A stretch of 64,000 bases of DNA from Proteles cristata cristata (GCA_017311185.1 JAESUZ010001721.1:62001-126000), one strand, 5' to 3'; positions 35,055 through 47,764 are shown, counted from the first letter of the stretch. Program-made: numbers and translations. Notes: generated by a model from the letters alone, not told the origin.

Positions 35055-35440
35055 CTATTCCCATGATTTAGGTTAAGAAATTAGGATTAGGAGGAACTTA
35101 ACAGAGGACCAAGGGGGAGAAGAAGGGCGGAAATGGTGGGGGAAAGGGGAGAGGCAAACCATGAGAGACTCTTGAATGCTGACAAAAACTGAGGACTGGT
35201 GGATGTGGAGGGGAGGAGGGGTGGGCATGCAGGAGGACACGTGGGGATGAGCACTGGGTGTTATGTGGGAACTAATTTGACAATAAACTATTTGTAAAAA
35301 AAAAAAAAAAAGAAATTAGGATTATGATTTTAAATGACTTGTCCAAGATCATGCAACTAGGTAATGGTGAGTTCAGGGCCCAAATCTAGACCCTCTGATT
35401 CCTGTTTAAGTCACCACTTGATATACTACATGGTCTTGAG
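35055..35440 (-). repeat. MIR SINE split by an L1 insertion
   Basis: The left part (to 35089) and right part (AAATGACTTGTCCAAGATCA at 35331 onward, then GGGCCCAAATCTAGACCCTC) together form one minus-strand MIR core. The 35090-35309 insert separates them. Confidence 0.75.
35090..35309 (+). mobile_element. Young 220-bp carnivore L1 3' end, perfect 15-bp TSD
   Basis: Matches the 3' UTR of the large L1 at 9 kb (GGAACTTAACAGAGGACCAA; CATGAGAGACTCTTGAATGC; GACAATAAACTATTTG) and ends in a poly(A) run. Perfect direct repeats AAGAAATTAGGATTA at 35075-35089 and 35310-35324. The 5' truncation is extreme, typical of target-primed reverse transcription. Confidence 0.95.
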
Positions 35441-37379
35441 ATGGTCTTTTATCCTATGGTGATTGTACCCCAAATTTAATTGTGAGGAGTTCTTTATATT
35501 TTCAAAATTTATGAGTGCTCTGTAGGAGAGTAGTTGTACTTTTAGTACAAACTGTTAACATTTGCAACAAAATAATTAAAATGCACTATATCTTCTGTAA
35601 TATAAATTTTGAAAAATATTTTCACATTAGAATCTATATTCCAGTGAATAAAAATTTTTAATAATGTTATTACTTTTGTGTACCTTTTGTGTGTCAGACC
35701 CTGCTCTTTATCTTTATTATGTATTAAATCTGCCAAAAATTCATTTCAAAGGATCAGATGTCTAAAGTTTCATTCCATGTAGTATTGGAATTGGAATTCA
35801 AGTCCAAGTCTGTTTGACTGCAAAGCCTAATAGCCTCATGTGTTCAGGTATGTGTGAGATACTATATTTACTGAGTATATATGAAGTATACATAAATTGC
35901 TTAGCTCATAAAATTTGGAGCTTCTTTCTCTGTACTGACAGCATATCTAGTAGATCATAAATTGAGTATTAGGGGTAAGTGGCTTAATGCCTTGGTATTA
36001 TTAATATTCAGGAAGTGTTGCTTAACTCAGAATAATGAAAGATTTACATGCCTTCCATGAAATGATGCTTAATGTAAGGTATGGGGTTTATCTGTCAAAA
36101 GGAATACACCAAGGTTAGGTAGATCTGTCTCAAAATGTTTTCAAGGTCCTAAATAAAGACAAGTGATTTAATTTTTACTAATATTGCTGTAAAAAGGAAT
36201 GTCTTACAAGAATCTATGAGAAACTTAGAAGCCCAAGAAAACAACTCTTTAGGAGAAACTTAGGTTTAGAAAGGCAAGCTAAGGAACTGAGATGAAGAAT
36301 AGACTGTGACTTGCATTATTAAGTTAGAGGAATGTGCTTTCCAAGATCTACTTGTCTTTAATTTTAGGATTAACATATGTGGTATGAGTCTTAGGTAATG
36401 TGCTTGAGCTTCAAACACACATAGGAAAATCAGTGTCATGACTAAAATTACACCTCATTTCCCCAAGCAGAAACTGAATGGCTTCAAGTTGTTAGTTATG
36501 TTACCATTTGAGAAAAATGTATCTTTGTGAAATGTACCTTCCCTCCCTCAAACGTTTTTTTTTTGTTTGTTTTGTTTTCTGAATCTATTAGGGAGACTAC
36601 TTAGAATAGTTGTCTTTTATGAGCTGGCATGTAAATAATTAATTCAAAAAGCCCTATCACTGTACCTGTACAGGATCAGAATTTGAGAATGAAATGAGAT
36701 TAGGTGAACAGTTGTTGTTTTACAAGGAAATAGAGATATATCAGTTAACAAGGACATTGTTATTTACATAAAATTTGAACCTCTGTACACTTAGATTTGA
36801 GCACTGTTTGACCATGAGACATTCAAGCTGAAAAGACCTGTCAGGTAAGCAGATGATCAAAGTAGATACACAGAAGAAGTGAACTCATTAAATTATACAT
36901 GGATACATGTCTGCTTAGTCATTGGCATATCAATACCAATTTACTTCTTGATTGAAAACCCAGACAATAAAATCATGATCCCAGCAATCGTATAGGTAAG
37001 AATTTTGTATGTATAAATTATAATGTTACATTTAACTGAATGATTGGAAAGTTGAACTTAATTTGACTTTAGCAGAGGTCTATAAGGGAAAGAAGCTATT
37101 CAAAAAATTTTCCTCTGATCTAACTCATCCAGAAAGATCTGCGGGATATCATCTCATGGAACATATGTGTTAATAGGGAGAGAAGACTAAACGTACGTAT
37201 ATGTTTATTGGTTGTGTGTTTATAACACTTGTCACCCTATTCTTTCGTTAGTTTCACAGCATCTTCGATGAACAGTACTTTTCAAATGTTCTCCATTTTC
37301 TGGGCATAACAGACATGTCTTGTACTCAGGCATTACTTTTTAAATGTATGCCATGCTTAATAAAATTTTTAAAAAGTGG
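35441..37379. other. Unassigned AT-rich sequence
   Basis: Nearly 2 kb in which I see no gene and no repeat that I can name. Confidence 0.5.
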
Positions 37380-37590
37380 GGGGCGCCTGGATAGCTCAGT
37401 TGGTTAAGCATCCGACTTTGGCTTAGGTCATGGTCAAGTGGTTCATGGATTCTAGCCCTGCATCAGACTCTGTGCTGACAGCTCAGAGCCTGGAGCCTGC
37501 TTCAGATTCTGTATTTCCCTGTCTTTCTACTCCTTCCCCCATACTCTGTCTCTCAAAAGTGAATAAACATTAAAAACATTAATAAAAGTG
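37380..37590 (+). mobile_element. Felid SINE
   Basis: Head GGGGCGCCTGGATAGCTCAG, CAGCTCAGAGCCTGGAGCCT middle, AGTGAATAAACATTAAAAAC tail. No clean target duplication could be read in the AT-rich flanks. Confidence 0.93.
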
Positions 37591-39184
37591 TACCATGCAA
37601 ACTAAATTCTGTCAAACATACATATAACTAGTTCAAATCCTATAATGAATTGCTTATTTCAAACAGACCACTTAGGAATGAGTGGGGGACCTGTAGAATG
37701 TAAACTGTGAAAGATAAAACTCTTTATAGCTTACAAATAATCACTGTGGCTTATAGTCACACTATGTGTCCTTAAGATGGCCAGCATGTGATTTATACAC
37801 ACTCATCCCACCATCTAGCCCTTGTGCATACTTCTTTTTCAAATCACATCAGGAAAAGTTTGCTTCATTAAAATTTATTCTTGAAGGCAATGGCCTGACA
37901 GTTGTCTAATTTTCCAGAGACTTAGGCCTGTTTTCTTTCATATTCAATATTTGTCATAATAATTACCTTCTTTTATAGTTTAGTGTCTTTGCAGCTCAGT
38001 TATTAAAAATAAAATCCCCAAACAATTTGCTCTTCCAAGATTTGCTTTTGAAAATTAACAATCTTTTAGGATAACTGTAAAAGTAAAAATATTTTATCCC
38101 ATTAGTATAACATGCATATTTATTCCATTAATGTAACATGCATCTTAGAGAGGCCCTTTCTCTAAATATGACTAATAAGAGAAATGTTTCCACAGATTGA
38201 TCTTTGATGATAAGTTTCCCTGTACATGTGTGGTCATTAATTATATGAAGGAAAAAAAAGAAAAACCAGAATTTTAGGTGTAGGTATAAATGTAGGGATC
38301 AATTAAAACTAGTTTAGTTTCTCATGTAATATGTATGATAATAGAGATTTATAGAGTTTATTTGACTTAAGTCATAGTCGTATGTTCACTGGCATGGCTA
38401 GGCTTCCCAGTCTGTTAACCTTCAGACTAAACTGAGATAAAAATTTTACCCATAATTTATCATGTAATTTAACAGTAAGTCCTTTTGAAATAGATATGAA
38501 GCCAAATAATCAGTTGAGAAAGAGAGAGTAGTATTGGTTTCAGAATGGTTAAATTATTTCCAACATATATAAATGATTTATATAAAAAGTTGCCCTTTGA
38601 ATAAGCCTTCAGATCAGAAATATCCAGTAAATATTTGTTCCCCTAAAGGATCTGAACTGAACCTGAAATGTTAATATCACAAGAGTTGAAATGCTGTTTC
38701 TATTTTAGAAAAAGCAATTATGGGAACTCATAGACATTCTCACTCTTTTGATATCAACTTATAATTATTTACAGTTTGATTATCTTCTGTGGGAAATGTG
38801 AAATTCCTTACTCTCCTGATGTTCTGCTTTTTCTTATTTTGTTACTCATTAGCACCTGTCCTAGAGAGAGAGAAAGAGTAAGGAACAGAGCTGAAGCTCC
38901 AGGCAGTCAGTGTTTTTACTTGTTAATAATAATCCTAAACACAGAAGAGGAAAGGTAGAAATAAGATTTTATCATCCTCAATGCATTTAGATGTGACTCA
39001 CTGCAAAGGACATAGAAAACAAGGAATAATGCTTCACAAATCCTTTGCTTAGGATATCATGTAATTGTTAAATAAAGTGGTCCATTATCTCTTTAGCTCA
39101 TTAATGATAAATAACCACACATATTTTCTGTTTTACAAGTCACACTTAACTTTCTGCTTTTCATCATTTACACTGTTGTCACAA
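37591..39184. other. Unassigned AT-rich sequence
   Basis: No gene. A short imperfect duplication occurs at 38099-38144 (CCATTAGTATAACATGCAT / CCATTAATGTAACATGCAT). Confidence 0.5.
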
Positions 39185-39330
39185 TGTCCCTTTAAGGTAA
39201 TCAGACAGGTACCAATATCTTGTTTTGTACAGATGAAATAGCTAAAGTTCAGAGAGGTTATTTTTCAAGGTCACATGCTTGGAAAATCATCAAACTAAGA
39301 GTCTTATGACTCCTAAAGTCCTTAAAACTT
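39185..39330 (-). repeat. MIR SINE fragment
   Basis: ACAGATGAAATAGCTAAAGT, then AGAGAGGTTATTTTTCAAGG and TCACATGCTTGG, is a diverged reverse complement of the MIR core. Confidence 0.6.
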
Positions 39331-39599
39331 GGACTATTTGTTTTGTTCTATTCAATCCCCACACTTAAAACAGGTAGTTTAGGTGGGAAATGAATCATTT
39401 ATGTTTTCGTGGAGCACATTTTTATAAAAATTATTATAATAACTACAAAAAAAGTTATTTGTGTTTGCCTAATTTAATGCATTCTTAGATAGCAAAAAGA
39501 TATTTTGAGAATTGTTTGTTCTGGCTTGTTTGTGTGCATGTTTAATGTTTTATTAAAAGTAGATTTGGGGTGAATATTGTGTGTGGGCCTTCCATGGAT

Positions 39600-39765
39600 A
39601 GTTCAGCCATTTCTATTCAAACATCTGTCTCCAAATTGTAAGGTTTTAGAGAAGTGTCTGAATAATGTTATATTATTCTCTGGAGCATTTAGCGGATTGT
39701 GTGGCACACAGTAGATTTGCAATATATATATGAAGGAAATACATTAAAGAATGAACAAGTAGATG
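39600..39765 (+). repeat. Possible L2 3' end
   Basis: AGCATTTAGCGGATTGTGTG GCACACAGTAGATTTGCAAT-type order followed by a GAAGGAAATAC tail resembles the L2 3' terminus. Confidence 0.4.
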
Positions 39766-39810
39766 ACTTGGGAATCTTGAGAAAATAAAAATAATTATAT
39801 ACTTTGGAGG

Positions 39811-39822
39811 TGTATATATATA

Positions 39823-39859
<37 letters not shown>

Positions 39860-39860
39860 G
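39811..39860. repeat. Compound (TA)n(TG)n(TA)n microsatellite
   Basis: A 50-nt strictly alternating pyrimidine-purine tract: TA units, a GT block, then TA units again. Confidence 0.95.
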
Positions 39861-40725
39861 GTAAATATACACCATACAGGAGGACTGAAATTTTGAATGA
39901 AGAAGAATCACTGTCTCGAGCTGTCTTTAGGACTTGGTTGATTATCCTGGGAATAAATATAAATGCAAAACTAATTCCAAATAATTTTAAGATATGTCAT
40001 TAAATGAGGGTTTGCCAGTCCTCTTTATTGCGGTGCTCAGAGTCAAAATACAGTTGAGATATAGACAAGTAGATCTAGAAAAAAATACATATAACCATTT
40101 TGGTTTGGAGCGATCACTTTTCCTGGGCCACTTTCTCCATAGAAACCTAGATAAATTCAGAGAAACAAAATGTATCTCCCAACTATAGTTTTTATTAAAA
40201 GTTGGGTTCTATTTATGAAAATAATTGAACGAATTCATATCATACATTCACAGCAACTGAGAAAATTATTATCATCACTTTGAGACTGAGAGGAACTTGA
40301 ATTGTTTCTTGAACTTTAAGGATAGAAACTAGGGGTTGAGTATCCTCAGATAATGACCCTTGGTTGAAGGATATTATTGTTAGTGTTTCAGCGAACCAAG
40401 CTGGACAGCAGAGCTTGGTCTTGGTCTTGAGTGAAGCCACAACTAAAACCCAGCCTTAGCAAAATAAGAGAGATGAAAGAGCCAGTAGCTCACTTTCTTT
40501 AGGTGGGAATTCATCAGCAGGAGAAAAATGGGTATGTTCTATATAATATGTGTCTCTACAGTAATTTTTCACAAAGAATAAAGGGCCAACAATCTTACTA
40601 ATGCAAATAATAGCTTCTCCTGAGTAAACTGCTAAAAATTCACCAACAAGGTGAAAGTTTTGTTTTTTTGTTATTATTATATCTATGTTCTGATATTTTA
40701 CTAAATAGCTATGTTAGCTCTTCTC
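39861..40725. other. Unassigned sequence
   Basis: No gene or named repeat is visible. The 66-codon minus-strand frame at 40240-40440 has no recognisable domain. Confidence 0.5.
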
Positions 40726-40915
40726 TAACTTTTAGCAGTTATTTCTTCTTTTCCTTCTATGTACATGGAATACTGTTACCCACTTTTACAGTCCATTTTT
40801 TAGATTTGTGTATTCTGCCAGGATCTTACCCATCTTTGTATTTCTCACCTTATTCCACAAATCCTTGAATGGAGTTGGTATCAAAAATATGTTTGCTGAA
40901 TAAAGAATGACTGAA
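40726..40915 (+). repeat. L2 3' end relic
   Basis: GATCTTACCCATCTTTGTAT ... ATATGTTTGCTGAATAAAGA ATGACTG follows the order of the L2 3' end, with heavy divergence. Confidence 0.5.
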
Positions 40916-41270
40916 GGGAGCAGAGTGCATAAGACAGGGCTAGGAGAATGGTTAAGTAATATTTAAGACCATGTTTAAATATGATTTTTGCATTTTCAGA
41001 GATCAAATAGAAACAGAAAATTTGAGCTTAAAGAGAGCATAAAAATCATTTGGTTCAATCTTATTGTAGCTGTGAAAGTAGGAATCTCAGGGTATTTGAT
41101 CTAATTTAAAAGAACAACTTAGTGGAGAAAAATATTCCAATACTGGGGTCTTTTTTTCCCAGCAATTTACTCATTTAACTTAATCAAATCTATAGTTTAG
41201 ATAGAATTTCACATTTATCTTCATGTTGAAGCAGAGAATATTGAGGTTTGTGCACATAATTAGATTCTCA
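40916..41270. other. Unassigned sequence
   Basis: No gene or confidently named repeat. 41000-41100 weakly resembles a MIR-type repeat (GAGAGCATAAAAATCATTTG). Confidence 0.4.
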
Positions 41271-41405
41271 CACTTAAGATGCATTCAAATAACCCGAAGG
41301 CTTATTAAAACACAGACTTCTGGGACCCACCTTCATAGTTTGATTTGGGGCAGATCCACAAATCTACATTTGTATCTTGTTCTCAGATCTTGCAGATGCA
41401 TCCAG
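41271..41405 (+). mobile_element. MER5-like hAT (Charlie) DNA transposon fragment
   Basis: Reads TTAAGATGCATTCAAATAAC, GGCTTATTAAAACACAGACTTC, TGGGACCCACC, then a second half that is partly its inverted complement (CAAATCTACATTTGTAT). This is the palindromic layout of MER5A-type non-autonomous elements. Confidence 0.65.
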
Positions 41406-42639
41406 GAATAATGCCTTAAGGAACAAGCTAGAGTATGATTTTCTGTTGGGAAGGAGGAGAGGGAGAGTGTCACCTTCTAGATGGAAAAAAAGGACTGCTT
41501 GTGTGACATTTCTTGTTTTTCTCTTTTTATCCCCTTACGCCCCTCTGGAGGTGGAGTGACTTACGTAAGGGGTAACTGTGGGAAGGTGGGTTCGGCAGGA
41601 TTCTTCCTCTCAGGGTGGTCGAATTACAGACTAAAGGTTATTCTACTGTTCTTTAGGAGCTCACCCCTTCTAGGGAATATTTGCTAGGATTGACAGGCTG
41701 AATGGGAAAGTTAGTTCTGTTCACGTATTGATGAGCCGTATTCGCTACTGTGAGTAGAGCACACCCTAATGTTTGACTTCTCAGAAAGAAGGATAATGTT
41801 TTGGATCCTGGATTGACTCTTGGTTTTATTTCTTAATAAAACAGAAGTTAAAGAAGAGTTTAATTTATTTTGGGCCTCTTCAGAAGATTCCTTTCCTCGG
41901 ATGCACGGAAATTTGTTATAAATAGCTCAAGTATGTCAGGCTATTACATTCACTTATATATTCTCTTAAAAAGTTTTAAGTATCTTGATGAATATCTTAA
42001 CAGCAGTTTCTAGATATTTAATCATCCCCCAACAATCCTAGACTTTCAGTTTCATATTCTATTAAAGAAAGAATCTGAGGCCTTATCGCCTGGAAGTACT
42101 TGAGCTCTCTCTCTGGAATAAATCAGTATAATCTGCAGTCCAACTTCTACTTGCCAAATATAAAAAAAGTTATGGATATCATATTACATTATTTGCAATA
42201 AGTCAAACCTGGAGTACAACACTTCTTTTTTAATATCTTGTAAATAATCTGCACAGATTTATATTTATAGAAACAAAGTTTTCCCATGTTTACATTTTGT
42301 TAATATTTAAAAACAAATGAAACAAAAGTACATGAGTGCGTTCTTATTTTAAAAAGAAAGAAAAAAAAAACACTTTCTATGAGGGTGTTACTCTTTATGA
42401 ACCCATTCTTCTTTCCAGAGGCCAAAACTATTATAAGTTTGCTGGGAATCTTTCCAAATTTGTTATATGTTTAGCTGCATAATTTTTTTGTATTTTTATT
42501 TAAATGATGATGAGGCATATATTTTTTTCTGGATTTTGAAATTTTATTTGATATAATATTTAATATATAAATATGTAATACCAAATAGTGTATTTAAATA
42601 TCTGAATAAGCTGTGAAGCATAATAATAAAACACTTATC
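41406..42639. other. Unassigned AT-rich sequence
   Basis: No gene. Local A-rich run near 42350-42370. Short frames at 41377-41687 are overlapping chance openings without domains. Confidence 0.5.
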
Positions 42640-43610
42640 AAAGAGTCATATCTGAAGAATTAGAATATTATTAGTACCAGTGAAGCTACTTGCATATAAC
42701 ACTCTCCTGTTACTAGTTACCGCCTAGTTAGCTGCTATCCTGAATTTTGTCTTCTGTTTTCTCCTGGGTTTGAAGATCATTTTCATCACGTATGTATGTA
42801 TTTCTAAACAATATGCTGTTTAGTTCTGAAGTTTGTAAAAGTGGTGTTATAGCATAAAAAGCCTTCTGCAAACTTAATTCTTGATTCTCCGCATTCTATG
42901 CTTTGTTCATATTGTTGCACAGTTATGTTTTATTCATTTTTACTGCTCTGTCTACTGAAAGTTTTGTCCTATTGAATAATATGTAGGTTTTAATAGTTTT
43001 GATTTATAATGAACCATACCACCATGAATATTCATATATGTTTCTCGCTCACCTGTGAATGAGTTTGTTTAGGGTACAAGATTAGAAGTGCAGTTTTCTG
43101 AGCTGGAGGGAATATTTATCTTTGGCTTTACAAAACAATGCTGAGCTATTTTCCAAAGCAGCTATACCAGTTTATAGCCTTATGAACGTTGGATAAAAGT
43201 TCCCAGTGCTCCACATCCTTGTTACTGCTTGATACTTCAGTAACCATTCTGTTATAAATCAAGTTTCTGGGATCAATATTGTCTTTTGTTGCAGTAATCA
43301 TTTCTCTTTCTGTAAACCGCAGCCACCTCTCCTAGTTGCTATAGCTATAAGTAAGGCTTGATATATGGTAGAACAGCTTCACTTGCCTTGATTTTCTTTT
43401 TCAAGGCATCTTGATTATATTGTGTTTTTGCTCTTTTATATACAATTTAGAATCAGCTTGCAAAATTCCTCAAATATCATTTCTGGATACTTTTGGATAT
43501 TTTGAATCTAAAGATCAGATAGGGGAGAACTGATATCTTTAAATACTTGGACTTTTCATCTATAAACATGCTATAATTTTCTCTGATTCCTCTTCCCCAA
43601 ATTAGATTTC
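42640..43610 (-). mobile_element. Old L1 3' UTR/ORF2 fragment (L1ME-like), minus strand
   Basis: The plus strand shows reverse-complement L1 landmarks: TTATTCATTTTTACTGCTCT near 42930, TTCCAAAGCAGCTATACCAG TTTATAGCC near 43153, and the ORF2-derived AATTTAGAATCAGCTTGCAA AATTCCTC near 43446 with GGGGAGAACTGATATCTTTA near 43522. Very diverged. Confidence 0.7.
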
Positions 43611-45183
43611 AAGATGCAGTGTACAAATTTGTATGCAAACAAATAGCATTGTCTTACTGCTTGATTCAAAAAATTCTTATTCTTTTGCTGTGAGTGACTA
43701 ACCCAGTGATTATTATAAACATAATGACCAGCTAACACCTGCATGGGTATCAGTGTCAGATTATCCATGGAACAGAAAACAGCTTGTCCTTGCAAATAAG
43801 CTATTTACAAATAAGCTATTTGCAAGTAAGCAGTAGTGGGGAGAAGATGGCCAGCTAGGAAAAGAAAGAATAGAGCTGAGGCCTCAGAAAGAATTAGAGT
43901 ATTCTGCTTGTCCTCATCCCAGAGAAATAAGAATGAGAGAGCAAAATATCAGAAGTAATGACAACATCTAATTTAAGACAGGAGCAACAGAGTTGTGAGA
44001 AGATGGAACTTTGCTGTCTTAGAGCTGAGTAGAACTACTTACTGTTACTTTCAGTATGAAAATAGAGGATTTAAAGAAGTCAGAATTATGCAGGTGATTA
44101 GATTACATCAAGGTCACACCTTAAGATCCCCACAGATGCCTTGGCTAACTACCAGCATATGCTTGTCCTAAAGGGACAGATATTAGCTGCCAGGTGGACC
44201 AGTGGGTAAAATGTCAGTGACTGTCTATATGATTTTTCTTTGCCCTTCACTTTCACAGCACTGTCTAACCTACTTTATACATTTTATGTAACTTTGTAAT
44301 TTTTTATTCACTTAAAAATACAAAGAAAGTAAAATGCCTATGTTAAATTGTTACAATAATTTATCTTCAGTTTGAGAGACTCAGACACCGAAGCTTTTCT
44401 ATCATTCTCTTATCAAATCTCAAACAAGATTATTGATCATTCTGTTCCCAATGAGTACCATTCAGCAAGAGCATTTCTGCATTACTTACACTAGTGGCCC
44501 CTGGATCTTATGATTTCCTTCTCAAGACTTATTTTTTTATGTGCATGAAATGTGACTACACATACACACACACATACAATATGGCACTGACCCTTCATCA
44601 TACATTGATTGTATGACTAGCATGTATTTTACTGATTTCAGTATGATCTTTTACCACTTTATTTTTCCATTTCATGACTCGATGTTTGGCCTGATGGTTT
44701 TATTTAAGGTTAGTCAAGCCATGCCAGATTTTCTACTATTGAAGTTCTAGAAAGCATAAATAGTCCATTATCTTTGGTTTGAAATGGAAGTTACAGGGCA
44801 GAGAAAATAGCCCATTTTGGCTTTAGGAACATAGTGTAAAAAAGCACTGAAGTGTTGTTTCAAAAAAATATTACTACAACATAAAGCAAACCTTGTCTCC
44901 AGTGTGTTTACCAGTAACAGTACCTGATACCTTAGCAATGTTAACCATAGGAGTGCTAGAAGCAGCATAAGTTTACCTTTGCATGTACCATTTCCCCCAT
45001 GATGAAACTCAGCAAAGAAAGACATTCTTCTTTGTAATTTCTTACAAAAAAGGGTAAAATGTTAAACAAGAAGAAGAAAAGTCACCCAATGTGCACTACT
45101 AGCTGTCTTCTTTCCATAAGCATATAGTTATAAATAAGCTTCTGAGATCATATAACATATTCTATTTGGCTTGACCTATAAGC
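43611..45183. other. Unassigned sequence
   Basis: A small tandem repeat (CAAATAAGCTATTT, two copies plus a decayed third) lies at 43793-43832. No gene is recognised; the 85-codon minus-strand frame at 44768-45025 has no known domain. Confidence 0.45.
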
Positions 45184-45196
45184 ATCATTTTTTAAA

Positions 45197-45393
45197 GGTT
45201 TAGTCATTTTTCTGAGACACAGAGAGACAGAGCATGGGGTGGGGAGGGGCAGAGAGAGAGGGAGACACAGAGTATGAACCAGGCTCCAGGCTCCAAGCTG
45301 TCAGCACAGAGCCTGATGCAAGGGTCGAACTCATGAACCACAAGATCATGTCCTGAGCCCTAGTCAGACGTCCAACTGACTGTGCCACCCAAT
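45197..45393 (-). mobile_element. Felid SINE lacking the first head bases, perfect 13-bp TSD
   Basis: Minus-strand copy whose head stops at GTGCCACCC, missing the usual final GGCGCCCC. Perfect direct repeats ATCATTTTTTAAA at 45184-45196 and 45394-45406 show that it inserted already 5'-truncated by about ten bases. Confidence 0.95.
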
Positions 45394-45406
45394 ATCATTT
45401 TTTAAA

Positions 45407-45877
45407 AAGTTAATTCAGCAAGAATTCTTCAGAGATGTACCATTAGGATGGGATAGTGATAGTTGTTTTCAGCCAATTGAGGAAAAATTAAGAACTCTGA
45501 TCTTTATTTTTCTCTGTTAATTAATAGATGATCCAACATTGTTGAAGGAGAAGCCGAATTGACCTAATATTTCTTTAAAGATTGAAAATATGTTGGGGTT
45601 ATGTGGGATGGTATTAAAACACAGAAAGAAATATGCTACTATGTCAGATATGGTATACATGTAGTCATTTTGACAGTTCTAAGAGGGGGAGAGCCTGTGG
45701 GATCTGTAGACCTTAAAGGAAGGAGGGATAAGGAGAGGGTTGCTCAAAGGGAGGTAGATAAGTGATGTGTGGAAAGAAGGAAGTCTGGAGAGAAGAGTAT
45801 AAAAGTATTAAAAAATCAGCATGTTACCTCTGAAAAATATGGTATCAGTTAGGCTGGAGCACTGGGTCATGTTGGCG
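45407..45877. other. Unassigned spacer
   Basis: No gene or recognised repeat. Confidence 0.5.
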
Positions 45878-45900
45878 AAGAAAAGGATAGGTTCCTGCAG

Positions 45901-46114
45901 GGGACCCCTGGGTGGCTCAGTCAGTTAAGCCTCCAACTTTGGCTTAGGTCATGATCTGGTGGTCAGTGGGTTTGATCCCCACATGGGACTCTGCTGACAG
46001 CTCGGAGCCTGGAGACTGCCTCAGATTCTGTGTCTTCCTCTCTCTCTGCTCCTCCTGTACTCATGCTCTGTCTCTCTCATAAATAAATAAATTTTAAAAA
46101 AGAAAAAAAAAGGA
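45901..46114 (+). mobile_element. Felid SINE with imperfect TSD
   Basis: Head GGGGACCCCTGGGTGGCTCA, tail ATAAATAAATAAATTTTAAA plus an A/G run. Flanks GAAGAAAAGGATAGG near 45877 and GAAAGAAAGGATAGC near 46113 are an imperfect duplication. Confidence 0.92.
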
Positions 46115-46134
46115 AAGAAAGGATAGCTTCCAGA

Positions 46135-47764
46135 AGAAAACCCCCGATATCCAGGCTCTGAAATTTGAGTGAATCAGCCAAAAGACAAGAAAGTTTTGTT
46201 TGTTTACTTGTTTTTCTCTTTAGAGCTTCTGATCCACACAAGGAAAAACTAATCAACAACATTTACTACTCGGTCTTCTGCTTTTCCTTTCCAGCTCACT
46301 GGCTGTCTGGAAAGTTTCCCGGCTGGACACTTTTCAGACCTGGAGCACCTTGCTAAGATTATTCCTTGCTCTTGGAAGACTTACTTTGACTGACTAGGTT
46401 TGAGGCACTGACCTATCTAGCTAACCTTATTTCTAACCTTTATTTTTATCCCTTTCTGCCTGGTTAGCATACTCCCAAATTCTGCATCTGAAGTCCATCA
46501 GTAAACCTTTCATATGAGTTTAAGAAGCATTTGCTATAGGAAACTAAAGACAAAGGGGTTGGAGAGAAAATTCTACAGCTATTATGTAGACATGAAGCCT
46601 TTTCTAGTCTTAGATTTATTTCCTTGCCTTTGCATGTCCTTAAGAGTAGGTTTACAAATTAAAGGCACTGGTCTGTTTCAGTTCATTGTTGGATCATATC
46701 ACACACTTTTAGTTCCTTTAGGATATTCCTATTTTATTAGCATGCTGTTACCCCTTGATGATTTAAATTAGTAGGGACTTGGTACAAGCATGTTGGACTG
46801 GTTAATTGAAATGTTTCTCATCTTATCACTTACTCAGTAATTATTACCTGCCCTACGGTATTTCCGTTGTCATCTAGCAACACATGTTATTTGGAAATGC
46901 AAGAGCTTACTGGAAAGGCAGTATAAGGAAGTACTAATAGGCCCCAAATTCTAATTTTTCAGTGGATTTAACTAGTTACAAATTTGTCAATCATAAATGC
47001 TCATTCACATAAATACAGACATACATGCTTCTATGAAGGTACATTCTAGTTATTATTTGGTGCCCCAGTGGCTATCCTGACTTATACAGCCAAGTGAGAA
47101 CATTGCAAGAAGTATAGGAAGGAAACAAAGGCAGTAGTGAGAGAATACAGAAAGGATTGACACAGTATTAACCAGGGAAAACAGCAAGATAATTTGAGAA
47201 ACCAAAGAGACAGAGGGAAAGAGGGTGGGTATATGGATGTGGGTAAAAAAGATGGGCATGGCATATGTGGGCAGGAGTAAATCCTAGATTTTGAAATACA
47301 TGCTTTCTTATTGCACCCTGTTCTCCTGTGAGGCATGCTGATCTTCATGCTTTGTGGCTTGGCTTCGTGCATTTTTCTAAATTTTGTTGTTGGAACCACT
47401 TACTGTCTGCCTGTGGTGTGAACCCCAGTTTGTATCCTGAGATTCTTATTCTGGCTTCATGAAAACTACTCAGTTGACCACTTAATAGTAATAGCTGGAA
47501 ATCTAAGTATCAGTCTGTTTAGTTTTTAACAGAATGAAAACATACATGGCTTGCATTTTATACTAACTGGTTTAAAAATAATCTGCTTTCAAATCTGGTT
47601 CCCAAACTTTAAAAGCTTATAGATCATGAGAAATTATTTTTTTACACTGTATGTTTTAATTGAGTTTGGTTTTTTTTTACCTTAACATTAAGGACTGTAG
47701 AATCATAGGCCAGCAACTGGAGTCATGTATTCATATAAGTGACATAATTTGTTGATAGATTCTC
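46135..47764. other. Unassigned sequence with one acceptor-like site
   Basis: Includes the exon-like segment at 46295-46397 (separate entry). Otherwise no gene or named repeat. Confidence 0.45.
46295..46397 (+). other. Exon-like segment after a strong acceptor
   Basis: A 20-nt pyrimidine-rich tract ending CTTTTCCTTTCCAG precedes 46295. From there frame 1 is open for 32 codons (LTGCLESFPAGHFSDLEHLA...) to TGA at 46391-46393. A weak donor-like AG/GTTTGA follows at 46397/46398. The peptide is not recognised. It could be a terminal or non-coding exon, or chance. Confidence 0.18.

Noticed and set aside
43850..44000. Possible L1 5' UTR-like start (GGGGAGAAGATGGCCAGCTA)
   Set aside because: Only about 20 bases resemble an L1 5' end and no L1 sequence follows.
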